Positions 1-11,041 of a stretch of 64,000 bases of DNA are shown here, in pieces. The translations under genes and the position numbers were made by a program. Source of the DNA: Gyrodactylus bullatarudis. Taxonomy: Eukaryota; Platyhelminthes; Monogenea; Gyrodactylidea; Gyrodactylidae. Positions within the stretch are counted from its first letter, which is position 1. Every line of letters starts with the position of its first letter. The notes beneath the pieces are model-generated. The model was given only the letters and a program-made list of their open reading frames with translations. It searched no databases and had not been told where the DNA came from. The stretch is taken from positions 175,968 through 239,967 of the forward strand of contig SSNU01000019.1 of the NCBI GenBank assembly GCA_012064415.1. Reading direction: 5' to 3'.

Positions 1-156
1 ACCAATAATGAATACCTCCATGGGTCATTCGGATGTATATGTAAGTATACGTGAATATTTAACTAATAATAATAGTAAAATAATTTGAGTATTGTAATAT
101 TTCATTAGTTCTTCTGATGTAACTTGAGTTTTTCCACTAAATATTTCCTGAAATAT

Positions 157-650
157 TAGGTTGTGCGATAAGTAATGGGACTCTAGCTTCAATACAATTT
201 GGTACCATTAGAAATATAATTAATGACTCCTTTTTTCGAACCTGTTAGATATTTTTAAAACTGAAAAGCATCAATATTTCGATTAGAAATATTTTCGACA
301 GATTGCCAGATATGTATTTTGTTTGGTAACTGAGCTTTTAGAGAATTTTGAAAATGTTTAAATCACTTTTTAAAGATTCGATTAAGCAAGACCACACCTT
401 GAAAAAGAGACTTTCTTAATGTATTGGGTATCTCCTTTTTGGTTCTAATCTTGCAAAATTTCAAATTTCTAGAGCCTTTCCTCAAAATTTAAAAATCAGA
501 AGATGAGGTAGGATATGGATTTAATCACCTTCTAAACTCTAAATTTGAAGAAATCGTTGCTGATGGGATTAGAGAACTACAAATTCTCTGGGAGAAACGT
601 CTTAATTTATTGGGAAGCTGTTTTCACAGATTTCAAATTCATCTTATTCA
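157..650. mobile_element. Second mariner-like MITE copy (degenerate)
   Basis: TTAGGTTGTGCGATAAGTAA begins at 157, and 405-640 is the reverse complement of 23390-23640 (shared AAATTTGAAGAAATCGTTGC and GATATGGATTTAATCAC). The second TIR is not recognisable. Confidence 0.55.
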
Positions 651-984
651 ACTAAAATATATGGAAAATGTAAAGCTCGTCTTTATTGACCGACGTATTT
701 TTAACGTTATTAAATCTGCAATTTTAAATTTAGAAATTATAAATGGAAATTTTTTTATCTTTAAAAATTAAATACATACTTCATTTTAGAGACACCAAAC
801 TTTCACTTGTATTAACTGGCATTAACTACTTTTAAGCCTATTCATAATTTTTTGATTCATTAAAGCCAATAGAAAATACTTTATAACGCTAAAAGCACAT
901 TAAAATCATATTAAGCGCTTAAAAAAGATTTTTTGAGGTCCTAGTTATAATTATAAATGAAAAATAGGAGGTAAGTGAAGGGAC

Positions 985-1436
985 CAGTGTACACTAGGCT
1001 AGGATGAAATATTTTTTTCTCCAAACAACTCATGGGAGGACTTACTTTTCTGATAGAATTTAGAACTAGATCATGTTTTCCATAATTTTAAAGCGGGAAA
1101 GTCATTCTTCATTATGTCATTGGCCTTTTTTCCCACAATATTCCATGGAAATGATAAAATAATGAAATTAACCATGAAGCCCCTTTTGATGAGAAGATTA
1201 CTATTTTTGATGATAAAAATTAAGAAAATCATTGAATGGCCAAGATATTTCGGATTTTAATGATTGTGTAGTAAAAATTCATTGAAAATCGAGCGGCGAT
1301 TTGAAAAATTTTGGTTTTTAAAACCAAATGACATAATGGAGAACTATTTTCGACACATGCTTAGAATTGATAGTTCTATCAGAAAAGTTGGCCCTAATAT
1401 GAGGTTAAAAATTCCACCCTAGCCTAGTGTACACTG
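985..1436. mobile_element. 452-bp MITE with 19-bp perfect TIRs
   Basis: It starts CAGTGTACACTAGGCTAGG (985-1003) and ends with the exact reverse complement at 1418-1436. Sub-terminal sequence is also partly palindromic (TTTCTGATAGAATT near 1050 with TTCTATCAGAAAA near 1380). A related arm with GGCTAGGCTAGGATGAAAT and ACTTACTTTTCCGATAGAAT occurs at about 40005-40135. No ORF. Confidence 0.82.
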
Positions 1437-2659
1437 TAAATGAGACTACTTTTGAGATTAATCCAATATATCCAAGAAATTCAAAAAAATTTAAATAAAC
1501 CTCAATGGTACATGGAAATAGTGGTTTAGCTAATCAATATCATAAGAACATATTCACTGTAACATAAATATACAGTATATATAAGAATAGATCTAACCAA
1601 TGAAAGGAAAGAGAGAGATTATGAAATTTCGATAAATAGAAAGATTTCTTTTGAGAATGAGGATTGCGAAAAGTAATATTTTCTTCTCAATTCCTTGTGA
1701 ATGCATTGCACACTGAGTGTGAATCGAGTTTTTAATGTATAATAACCAGGGTGATGCAAGTTTTATCAGGAAGCCATTGATTCAACCTATTTAATCCGAT
1801 ATTTTCAAGAGTAAGAAATCAATCTCCACTTTGACTTTATCTTGGAATATAAGGAATCCTTCCAAGTTAAATTTGAATTCTTACTCCTTGAAAGTAATCT
1901 AATTTCGTTAATTTAGAATATCACGTGTCAGATTAATGAAGAACCCTTCATGTCCGACCATTTTCTTGAGCGATATTTTGAACTATAAGATACTTGAAAT
2001 AATTTTTTACCTCTTATCAGAAAGGAAGTTTATTGAGCTACAAAATTATGTAAACCAACCAATGATGCTAACCAAGGTTACTTGAAGAAGAAGGATATTT
2101 TGAGAATGTAGTCAATCATTTAAAAAAATATTTTGAACGTTTTCTTGAAAACCTATTTGTTGAGGCCTTAAAAAAAGACTTTCTATCATGGAACAATAGC
2201 TGTAGATTTTATTTATGCAATCGCCTGCTCGGTATATCTCAAAGTTTAGAAAATAACTGTTTTTAGAGTCAAAAAATACCTATTTTAAATTATTTTATCG
2301 TTTAAATGATAAGTCTTCAAAGGCTTTCAAAAAGGAGTTCAAATTCAGAATCAAGTATTATGGTTATTTATTCTCTAATTTATGTAATGAAAAAAAATAA
2401 CTTGGGACTTGAAGGGTTAATCCGAAAGGATAATCGATTTCCTTTCGAATGAGGGATAAAAAGTAATTTCTTAGTTTTTAACAATTAATAATAATACAAG
2501 TTTCCAGCAGATATAGCTGATAGTTGGCTAATAGAAATGCTGAGCATTATTCAGGATAGCAAGAGTAAGCAGAAGACTCATTAGGGTCTACTATAGCTCG
2601 ATGTTGAATGTATAAGGTGAGTGTAATAAGTTAGGATGAATAAATCTCACACAAACAGA

Positions 2660-3445
2660 GATTGGACTGAATGGTTGAGTACTTGCCAAAGAGCATTACA
2701 TCTGTTTGATTCTTGGTTAAGGCCTAAGGCCTACTGACGATCCCTAATTAGGATGAAAATTCAGTAAAAGTTCTCGTTTGATCTTTGGACGTGCGAGATT
2801 TAATGTAAGTTTCTAAACCTAAGATGAGAATTTTAAAAAAACTCAAACTTTTAATTCGGAAAAAAAATTATTCAAGCCAATAAGTTGGGAAAATTTTTTA
2901 AAATTTCCAAAAAAAATTCAATCTGACCAAAATTAGGACGTTTTTCAAATTCAAAATCTATATCGATTCCAAAGATTTCAAGCAGTTGAACGCAGATATT
3001 CGAGACCAATATTAGACGAAGAATTCGAATTGAGCCGTGAAGGAAGAGGAATCTACTGTTTCCAAGAAAAAGATAATCAATTAATTCAAAATTTTCGATT
3101 TTCCACAATAATGACGCATTTCTGTAAATTTCTGCAGTCGAATGCTGATCTCGAGTATCTGCATTTAACTGCTTGAAATCTTTGGAATCGATATAGATTT
3201 TGGATTCGAAAATTGAAAAAGTGGAAAAACGGCCTAATTTTGGTCAGTTTAAATTTTTTCCGGATTTTTTTTATTCGCACAACCTATTGGCTGATTTTAT
3301 TATGGAATTCGAAAAATAAATCTATTCCTAACTTTCCGGAGAAAATTATTGATTTTTTTTGGTAAAAAAAGTAAATTCTCATCTTTATTTCAATTGGGTT
3401 TAGTTGATTTAGTCATTTGAGAATTGACTAGAGTTACTGTAGAAT
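2660..3445 (+). repeat. SINE-like repeat split by a nested hairpin element
   Basis: 2660-2815 and 3400-3445 match two parts of the repeat at 38275-38460 (TGGTTGAGTACTTGCC, AAAAGTTCTCGTTTGATCT; TAGTCATTTGAGAATTGACT). Between them lies a hairpin insert with AAGATGAGAATTTT / AAATTCTCATCTTT ends. Confidence 0.55.
2820..3385. mobile_element. Nested hairpin MITE
   Basis: Arms at 2900-3005 and 3149-3258 are reverse complements (AATCTATATCGATTCCAAAG / CTTTGGAATCGATATAGATT). Ends AAGATGAGAATTTT and AAATTCTCATCTTT form short TIRs. Apparent ORFs here are by-products of the palindrome. Related arms occur near 37720-37860 and 44460-44600. Confidence 0.7.
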
Positions 3446-4332
3446 AAATAACACTGAGTTGCTAAAATAACATTCGAAAGAATGGCTTTGAGAAGGTACA
3501 AAAAACGTTCTAAATTTTGACAATACATTATTCACAAAACTAGGCATCCAAGTAACTTTTCAAGTACTTCTTCAGATTATGTAACAATAAAATATACTCT
3601 AGAATCGAGTATTTCTCTTAATTCTATACACAGAATGTTAGAACTGGTCGTGTTTTGTTTCAATCTTGAACAAAAAATCGAAATTTTCGCGAGCAAAATA
3701 GACTATTTGTAATAAAAAGTAATGTGACCATAAAAATGATTAAAAAAAGAAATGTACAAAGTAGAGAGATATTCAATGTGCATTTCAGCTACAATAAATA
3801 AAGAGAGATAAAAGAACAACAATTCAAGATGTGGAATCCGAGTTAAAAATTGAAAATTCAGATCAGTCTATCAGCTATAGGGGGAGTGGGTGTTGACCAT
3901 CACTTTTTCTCTTATTAATTTTGTTAGAATTTTACATTCAGCACATTCCAGAACTGATACACCCAAATTTCGATTCGAAATCTGCATCTTTTATTCATTT
4001 GAGTATATGGCCAAAAGAAGATTATTTCAGAAGTTTTTCAGCCCTTAAAGTCATACTAGGTTATTTCTATCACACGTCATTTTAACAACTCATTATTATT
4101 CATTCAAGCATCAGAAAATACTTTGTTTACCACCCATTCGATAGGAAATCTATTAATCTCCTTGAATATGAAAAGATCACAGCTCTATAATTCATCAAAC
4201 TTTGGCTATAGTAATTTAAAGATAGTTAATTTTTTTCAATATAATATCTGTTTAAAACGTTTTGTTTTGAAAAACTACTTGCTAGTGTCATAGATAAATA
4301 GTGAGATATCTTGTATCATACCTGTAAAATTC

Positions 4333-4530
4333 TAATATGCAATCGCCTAAACTCAATCTGCCTATTTTCGGATCAGAAAATTACCCAATTTTTGATCGAA
4401 AACTCCTGAACCAAAAATAAGTGCGTTAAATAACTGTATATGAGAAACAGCGTATTAAAAAACCATAGGATAGAAAAGAGATTGAATGCGAGTCATTAAA
4501 AAAATTCTCTGGGACCTTTAAGCGTTAAAA
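4333..4530 (-). repeat. Dispersed repeat family X, copy A
   Basis: ATATGCAATCGCCTAAACTC, TTTTTGATCGAAAACTCCTG and GAGATTGAATGCGAGTCAT are shared with 20018-20180, and in the other orientation with 46197-46390 and 59048-59245. Confidence 0.65.
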
Positions 4531-4713
4531 AACCCAAACCATTTTGTCAGTCTATTCTTGATGGGTAATTGAGATAACACAATATGATTGGCTAACAGTT
4601 TTGGTAGAAGAAAAATCGTTATAAACTAAAGTTGTTGGAAAAATTATTATTAAGAAGATTTTTCGAATTTTGAATTGACACCAAATTTTTAATTTTTTTC
4701 AACATCAACTTAC

Positions 4714-7700
4714 CTTCTTGAGATTTTGAATGTTGTCCAGACTGTTCCTTTTCATCGTGGACATCACTCTCTGTGACAGGACGCCGTTTAAGGAAACTCT
4801 TGTGGGCCTGAGAAATATTCTCATCTTCGACAATATTAACTGAACACGATTCCTGGTGGGGCTCTTCATCTACAGCTGGAATTTTCAATAAAATATTTAT
4901 ATATTGCATTAGGTTAGAGAGAGAGAAAAACTCACAGCTCATCAAAACAGGTATCGAGGAGGGTGTCCTTGAACTGATTTCACTAGAGGCTTCATCAACC
5001 GGATTTCCATTCTTTCTCACAGAAGACTATTGAAAGATGAATTATTAAAATTGCTGAATGAGCTTTTAGTAATAGACTACATACTACTCATTAAAGCTAT
5101 AGTTGACATGAGGAATTAATAGAAAAAAAGATCATTTTTGAAATATTTTTTGGAATCCTAACCAAGTTGCCTACTTTTAGCATTTGGAGAAATCGAAATT
5201 TGAAAAATTACTATATTAATCAAGATCCTGAACTTTATATCTATAAGCTTTAGCTTAAGGTTGGCCATTGTATCTTAACCCTTTCGATACCATAGCTGAA
5301 CAAATAAAATTTCAGGCTTAATTCTCTCACAGAATTACCTAAAATGAGATACTTAAAAAAATTTACTAGGACAAAATTTTATGAAAATTTTTTCTTACAC
5401 ATAATTTCATCAGGGTCTGATTTATATTGCCATCTACTGGTGAGTAATTTAGAGTGAAACTTTGACAATGAAGGGATTTATTTGAAAGTCAATTGTTTCA
5501 AAGACACAACTAATGTCAAAAAGGATATCTTTTGAATTTCATTCGATCTTATTACAAAATAACCTAGACATTGAAGATGGGTAAAATTGGGGTTGAAAAT
5601 TGCCCCATTTTCACGAGACTATTGATGGAACTGCTCATTGATTTCATGCATAAAAAATATGCCTTGTTTTGGACTAACTATTTAGCTTCTACGGAAATTA
5701 ATCTTATTATCTTTGAACATTGATAAGTTTAATAATTCTTATACCTGGCTAGCAAAAATATAGCATGATAGCAAACTAAGATAGATTGTGATATACTATC
5801 AAAAAATAATCATGAAAAAATGTTTCGAAATCATTGAAAAAAGTCAGTTTTGGTATCGAAAGGGTTAAGATGATATTTTTTTCAAAATTTGAATCGTTAA
5901 ATATTTTCACTCTAATATTCTATAAGTTGTATTCCTGAATAAATAAACTTGAAAGATTATAATTTTTATCCCTACACTAATATTTTGTGAGAGAATGGAG
6001 GCGGGAGGTTTGCAGATTATGTTACATTATAGAACACTCTATAGACCTTTATCCTAGAGAAAATTACAGTACATGTATATATTTTTCATCCAATAATTCA
6101 TTCAGTAGTCGTGATAAATAGTAGTTTTATTGAATTAACCATCTACACAGTTTATGTTCAGTTTACGTACGTAGTTTCGGATGAAATTAACCTGAAATAA
6201 AAATCAACGTGAATTAATAATAAAAGTATGGCCAAGTTTGAAGATGATAGAGCATATATTCATTTAACGCTTTCATAAGAATCTCTCTAAACATCATTCT
6301 CAAATACTAAAATTTGAAAATATCTATTGACGTTCTGATATGCGTAAACACCATTTTTCCGTTTAATTTTTATACTCCCTAAATTACCACATTCTTAAAA
6401 AGGTTTGAAGGGTGTTTTTAATCGGGGACATGAACATCCTATAGATTGGTAACCGTAAGATTCTTCATCTTTTCTTCTGTTCAACAGTTTGAATTCTGTT
6501 TCATATTTAGGTTCATTACCGGAAAAAAGGAGTTATTGAAGTGATGGTCTGAAATTTTGTGTTTTGGCCGATAGCTTAGCTCATGGATGATCGAGCATGA
6601 TTTTGAGGTCAGATTCGTGATCAGCATAACATTTTGAACCAAAAAAACCTTATCTGGATAAAATATTCTGACTCCCCACCTACAGTGTAATTCTGGATAT
6701 GAACCCATTCAATTTGTCAAAAATACTGTAATTTTAAGAATAAGTTAAGAGGAAAGGAAGACCTCTGTTATGATTGGTTGTTGATTATCATCTAATGAAA
6801 TAATAAGAAAATGTGTTCAAAACGTTGGCTCCAGATCATGATTGTATGGATTTATAGGATTAGGAATAAAAATAATTTCTCATCAGTATCGTGTTCTAGA
6901 TGGAAAATGTTGAGATTTTTACAGAACTTTTATAGAGAATGCGATTTTTAATATGAATTTTTAAACTTGAATACAATATTTATAAAGTACAAGGACATTC
7001 TTAATTCTTCTTAATTGAAATCAAATATTTGTTGATCATTTTGAATTTCATTTTCAAGTTGAAAAATAGATCAGAATAAAGTTATTGATTTTTAGTTTAA
7101 TGTTAGACAATAATCTTTATAAAGCAAAGAATTGAATTTGAAAGTGTATTTCTTTCTATACTCTTTTAATGAACTGTTTTTTTTCATTACATAAAAAGTT
7201 ATTCAATTAATTTTACATTCATTCATAGTTTATATTTCTCAATGAAAATCATTTATCAAATATTTTAGTGATTTGTGAATGATGGTCATCTGATTTATGA
7301 TAATGAATCAAGATGAAAATTCCTTTTTATCAAATAACTTTATCATTTTACTTATCGATTAATCTCACTAAAGATTTTTCTCTTCTCTAAAAGAAGAATA
7401 GCTTTAAACACTTGGCCTTGTTTTACATTGAATTGAATTTTGTCAGTTTCCCTTGGAACTGTCCCCTCATAGATGGAGTAAATCTTATTTCATCATTTGA
7501 CAACACACAAAAGAATGAAGAATTAAAGTAGATTCTTAGTCTCTTGTAATCTGTTGAATGGATCAGGGTTTGAATGGACTTGAAACTAAAATTTTCAAAT
7601 ACGTCCGAAAATCCACATAAAATCATAATTGGAAAAATAGAAAAAAGGATATATACTAACACCAAACGTGTACATTTCTCAAGGGTTCATCAGTAGTGTC

Positions 7701-10700
7701 TCTTTGATAATGATAAAAGTTAAAAGATGAATGAAAATAATAATTTACAAATTTTGAAAGAAACAGTAAAAGATGAAGAAAATTAGAACAAAAGTAAGCT
7801 GAAAAACACCAAAACTCTCCAACAAATAGTAACAGTGGAGAGAAAAAGGTGAAAAAGCTCACATAGGTCAAGGTAGTTGAAGGTTATAGGAATAATTCTT
7901 TTGAGCACATTCATCTTTTAACTTTCATCATTATCAAAGAGCCACTACTGATGAGCCTGATGAAATGAAACTATAAGTCGAAACTCTAGGGATGTAAGGA
8001 TTATTCCTCGTGTTTTTTTCGCGAATTTACATATCAAAAGGTTGGTAAGAGAACTCAAGGTTTGTATTTTACTAAAATATCGTGTCAAAAATAAATACAA
8101 ATGATACTCGAGGAAAAAATAGTCAAAACTAATATAATTTGAAAGATATTAAAACTGTGTAGTAAAAATTCATTGAATCATGCGTGGGAGTTTGAAAAAT
8201 TTGTGTTTTTTTAATATTTATTTTTTTAATACTTTAATATTGTTGCAAGGAAGGATTTTTAGCTAAATAACGTATATTTATCGAATGAAGCAAAAAAGAC
8301 GAAAGAAACGATGCACCATGACGGTCAGAAGATAAGAGATTTCCTAAGTTTTCTATGGTAACCTTGAAAGATGACATAAAAGACAAAAAAATGTGCCTCT
8401 TAGAAGAAAAAGAAACTGTTCAATATTTCAAGCGCAAATTTTAAAACAAATGAATGCAAAATATTTTTTTCAAAATTTATTCAGATCAACTAGCAAACAA
8501 AATTATTTTCAAGTAATTCAATCTAACCAAAGTTGCTTGTTCCACTTGACAAAATTTTTAAAAACATGTTTAACTAGCTAAGATAGATACTTTTCAAAAT
8601 GTACTCTTAGAGTCAGAGTGTAGTCTGAAAGAGGACTTACATTTCTTGAGGAGTTTTGGCCTCTCTTAACTGGGCGATGCCAGGTGGTTCTCTTTCGTTT
8701 ATGATCAACGTAGTAAATTCTACCATTGTTGTCTCGACACTGTTGCCAACCTTCAGGTAGAGGTCTTTCATTCAAAGATGGATTGTCCCATTGTGTACAC
8801 CGAAGTTGATGATTTACGTAGTATTTACGCCCAATTTTATCCATTTTCACGTCCCATCCTGCACTCCGATAGGCTTCCAGTGTTTCATCGTCCATTTCCT
8901 AAAGTCAAATTTCAATCGTCAATTTTTTCCACCCGCAAATACAGACATATAGCGCTTAATCCGTGTGTGGATCAGGGTTCAACAAAAGAGAAACACGTAG
9001 AAATGGCTCTTAGAGGTGTGCTTGGTGACTTTTAAAAAGGTCTAAATTTGCACATAAAACGTGATTCTCTATCTTTAAAAGAAGATCAACCAATAAAAGT
9101 CAGCCTAAATTCTTGTTCGATGACCGCGACTGTAAGAAAATACCAAATTTTTATCATTGAATTGCCTACTTGAAAGAATCATCTAATAATAATCTGATGT
9201 GATATTGATTACAATTTCCTAAAAAAGACAAGACACTTGTGGTGATTTAAAAAAATATCTTTATGGTATTTTATATTGGGCAAAAACCAATTTTTTGAAA
9301 TTTCAAAAAAACATCGCTTAAACATTTGATGAAGAAAAAAGGGAATAAATTTCGAACGTATTGGACTGTTAAAAAAGGAAACGTAGAAATTTTGTATAGG
9401 AGTTGATAGACCTCGACTGGCTTTATAGTAGTTTTTTATTGAAAAATTCATTGAGCAAAATAAAAATGTAATCAATTATTTATTTTACAGTGTAAGAAAC
9501 TAATTAGGAAGAAGACAGGATTAGCTGATTATAAAAGAAAAGACCATAGAATCTTTTGTAAATGCAAATAAATAAATGTAATGCAAATTTTCTTTCAAAA
9601 CTAGAGAGTACTTTCAGGACCCAAATTTTTTCGGCATCTTATTGGTTTGGAATTAATTTTGATAAAACCATATATTTATTTTTGCTTATATTAGTATTTA
9701 AAAAAAGTAGCCAGTAATGTGGGTTAAATGAAGGCTCACTTTTGCTATAATATATTGAGGAAGAATTCTTTATATTTATTTTATGATAGCTCTATCGATG
9801 AGTTATTTTGTGATTTTATCAAGGATAAAGCATCAGGCTATTTATTAGATCTTATTAACAGTTTCATTATCACCAAATGAAAGTAGATTTACTCGATATT
9901 TATTACTAAAGACTAACATGAGATTCTCCTTGAGATTGTAGCTGAAGATCCATTTGACTGGTGGTGTCAGAAAGATCCAAATTCGACATATTCAAGATCT
10001 GTCCAATTTGTGGATTAGGCTGATTTGATTGTTGCTCGTCCGTTTGACTAATGTTAGTAATAGATTGTGGGATTTGTTGAATTTTGTAAATCTTAGGATT
10101 AACTGAACTGGGCAAATAGGCAATGTACAGAAATAACTCTCCTTTCCATGATGACCGCATGGAGGCTCTCGGTCGTAGAGAATACATCTTCATTGTCGGA
10201 CTAATGACTGGGCCTGTCTCAGTTTCTATTTCTAATTGAGATAATTCCAATGATACGTAGCCTAGGAAAGAGTCCCGAGTCTGAAAAGTGAAAAAAGTAA
10301 AATTAAAAAACAATTTTTACAAGTAAAATTAACGAGTTACTCACCGGGTCGATTAAGTCAAAATTAGATGTTTCACTATATATTGTAGGCTTTTAAATAA
10401 TTTCTCAAATTCTGCATACTCAAGATACTCACTAAAGAATGATGACAAGATTTTCTTGTTAACTTAAAATTTGTAATTTCCCAATTCTAAACGTGACTAA
10501 TCATTAGACTCAATTAGTAAGACTCACTATCTTGTTGGCATCGAAAACTTCTATGAACACCTTTGAATGACTCGGAGAGACTCTGAGGATAAATTCCTCA
10601 TTCCAAACTGGATTGAGAGTGTTTTTGACTCTTTTTGTGATTGATGGAATACGATAGCACTCATTGTTATTGGAAACTTTGAGTTTACAATAAGGATGAC

Positions 10701-10901
10701 TGAAAAAGTGCATTTAGCATGGATATGGCTTACTTGATGCCAAAAATATCTTTTTTAATTATATTTTTTGCTTCTTTTATACGAATCTTAAGGAGTCGAG
10801 TGTTTTCATTGCACTAAAGTTATGCTAACCCAAAATACCTGAGTAAGAGGTAGCCCAAATATAGTTGAATGAGTCAATATCCTTGCATCAGAATCCACCA
10901 T
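4714..10901 (-). CDS. NEDD4-like: NEDD4-like C2/WW-domain protein (5' part of gene; probable HECT E3 ligase)
   Basis: Seven exons are visible on the minus strand: 10839-10901 (proposed ATG at 10901), 10734-10813, 10528-10699, 9918-10280, 8641-8898, 4936-5026 and 4714-4875; all junctions are GT-AG and phase-compatible. Residues about 22-140 form a NEDD4-type C2 domain ([60 protein letters not shown]). Residues about 238-268 and 272-304 are two tandem WW domains, each with W...W...P and YYVNH/YYVDH; the first lacks the usual LPxGW start. The last two exons encode an acidic, serine-rich linker and are assigned only by splice phase and location. Family members ubiquitinate PY-motif membrane proteins through a C-terminal HECT domain, which would lie beyond the left edge. 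The first exon and its 25-bp intron are the least certain part. The gene shares a 140-bp 5' interval with the pyruvate kinase gene. Confidence 0.78.
5275..5868. mobile_element. piggyBac-like MITE flanked by TTAA
   Basis: TTAA (5275-5278) is followed by CCCTTTCGATACCA; the right end reads TGGTATCGAAAGGG followed by TTAA (5865-5868). CCC termini next to a TTAA duplication are the piggyBac superfamily signature. The interior of about 586 bp has no transposase. Located in an intron of the NEDD4-like gene. Confidence 0.7.
7681..7957. repeat. Inverted repeat with ~50-bp arms
   Basis: 7681-7733 and 7909-7957 are near-perfect reverse complements (TCTTTGATAATGATAAAAGT / ACTTTCATCATTATCAAAGA). Arm spacing is about 175 bp. 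ORFs here are by-products. Located in an intron of the NEDD4-like gene. Confidence 0.7.
8899..9917 (-). other. 1.0-kb intron of the NEDD4-like gene
   Basis: No supported feature; it separates the C2 and WW exons. Confidence 0.65.
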
Positions 10902-11041
10902 GTGTTAATTTAATCAAAATTTTTGTATCATTATTCAAAACTCCGGCAAATAAGCACTTCAGTTAAAGCAAAACTTTTACATCATGTTATTTAAATCAAT
11001 TCAATAATCAATAAAATTTCAAGAAACGAATTCAAATCAGG
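10902..11041. promoter_or_regulatory. Shared 140-bp 5' interval of NEDD4-like (-) and pyruvate kinase (+)
   Basis: The proposed start codons of two divergent genes are 140 bp apart. No CpG-rich block or clear TATA element is evident in this AT-rich stretch. A bidirectional promoter is inferred from geometry only. Confidence 0.4.

Larger units (their letters stand above)
1..4713. other. Region left of the last visible NEDD4-like exon
   Basis: Probably intron. It holds the mariner-like MITE (157-650), the 452-bp MITE (985-1436), the split SINE with nested hairpin (2660-3445) and a family X repeat (4333-4530). No WW or HECT motif was seen on the minus strand. Confidence 0.5.
5027..8640 (-). other. 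3.6-kb intron of the NEDD4-like gene
   Basis: It contains the TTAA-flanked MITE (5275-5868) and the 7681-7957 inverted repeat; otherwise AT-rich with no supported exon. Confidence 0.55.

Noticed and set aside
2872..3280. Two overlapping ORFs of 78 and 64 residues
   Set aside because: Both are translations of opposite arms of the same hairpin and resemble no protein.
6481..6708. 75-residue minus-strand ORF
   Set aside because: No family resemblance, no splice signals in consistent phase with the NEDD4-like exons.
7915..7990. Hammerhead-ribozyme-like core (CTGATGAG ... CGAAAC)
   Set aside because: The two core boxes are 23 nt apart, but the bases between them do not form stem II beyond the closing G-C pair, and no stem III with a cleavage-site triplet was found. 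The motif lies in one arm of an inverted repeat whose other arm lacks the second box.
8578..9035. Plus-strand ORFs opposite the WW exon
   Set aside because: Antisense shadows of a well-supported WW-domain exon.
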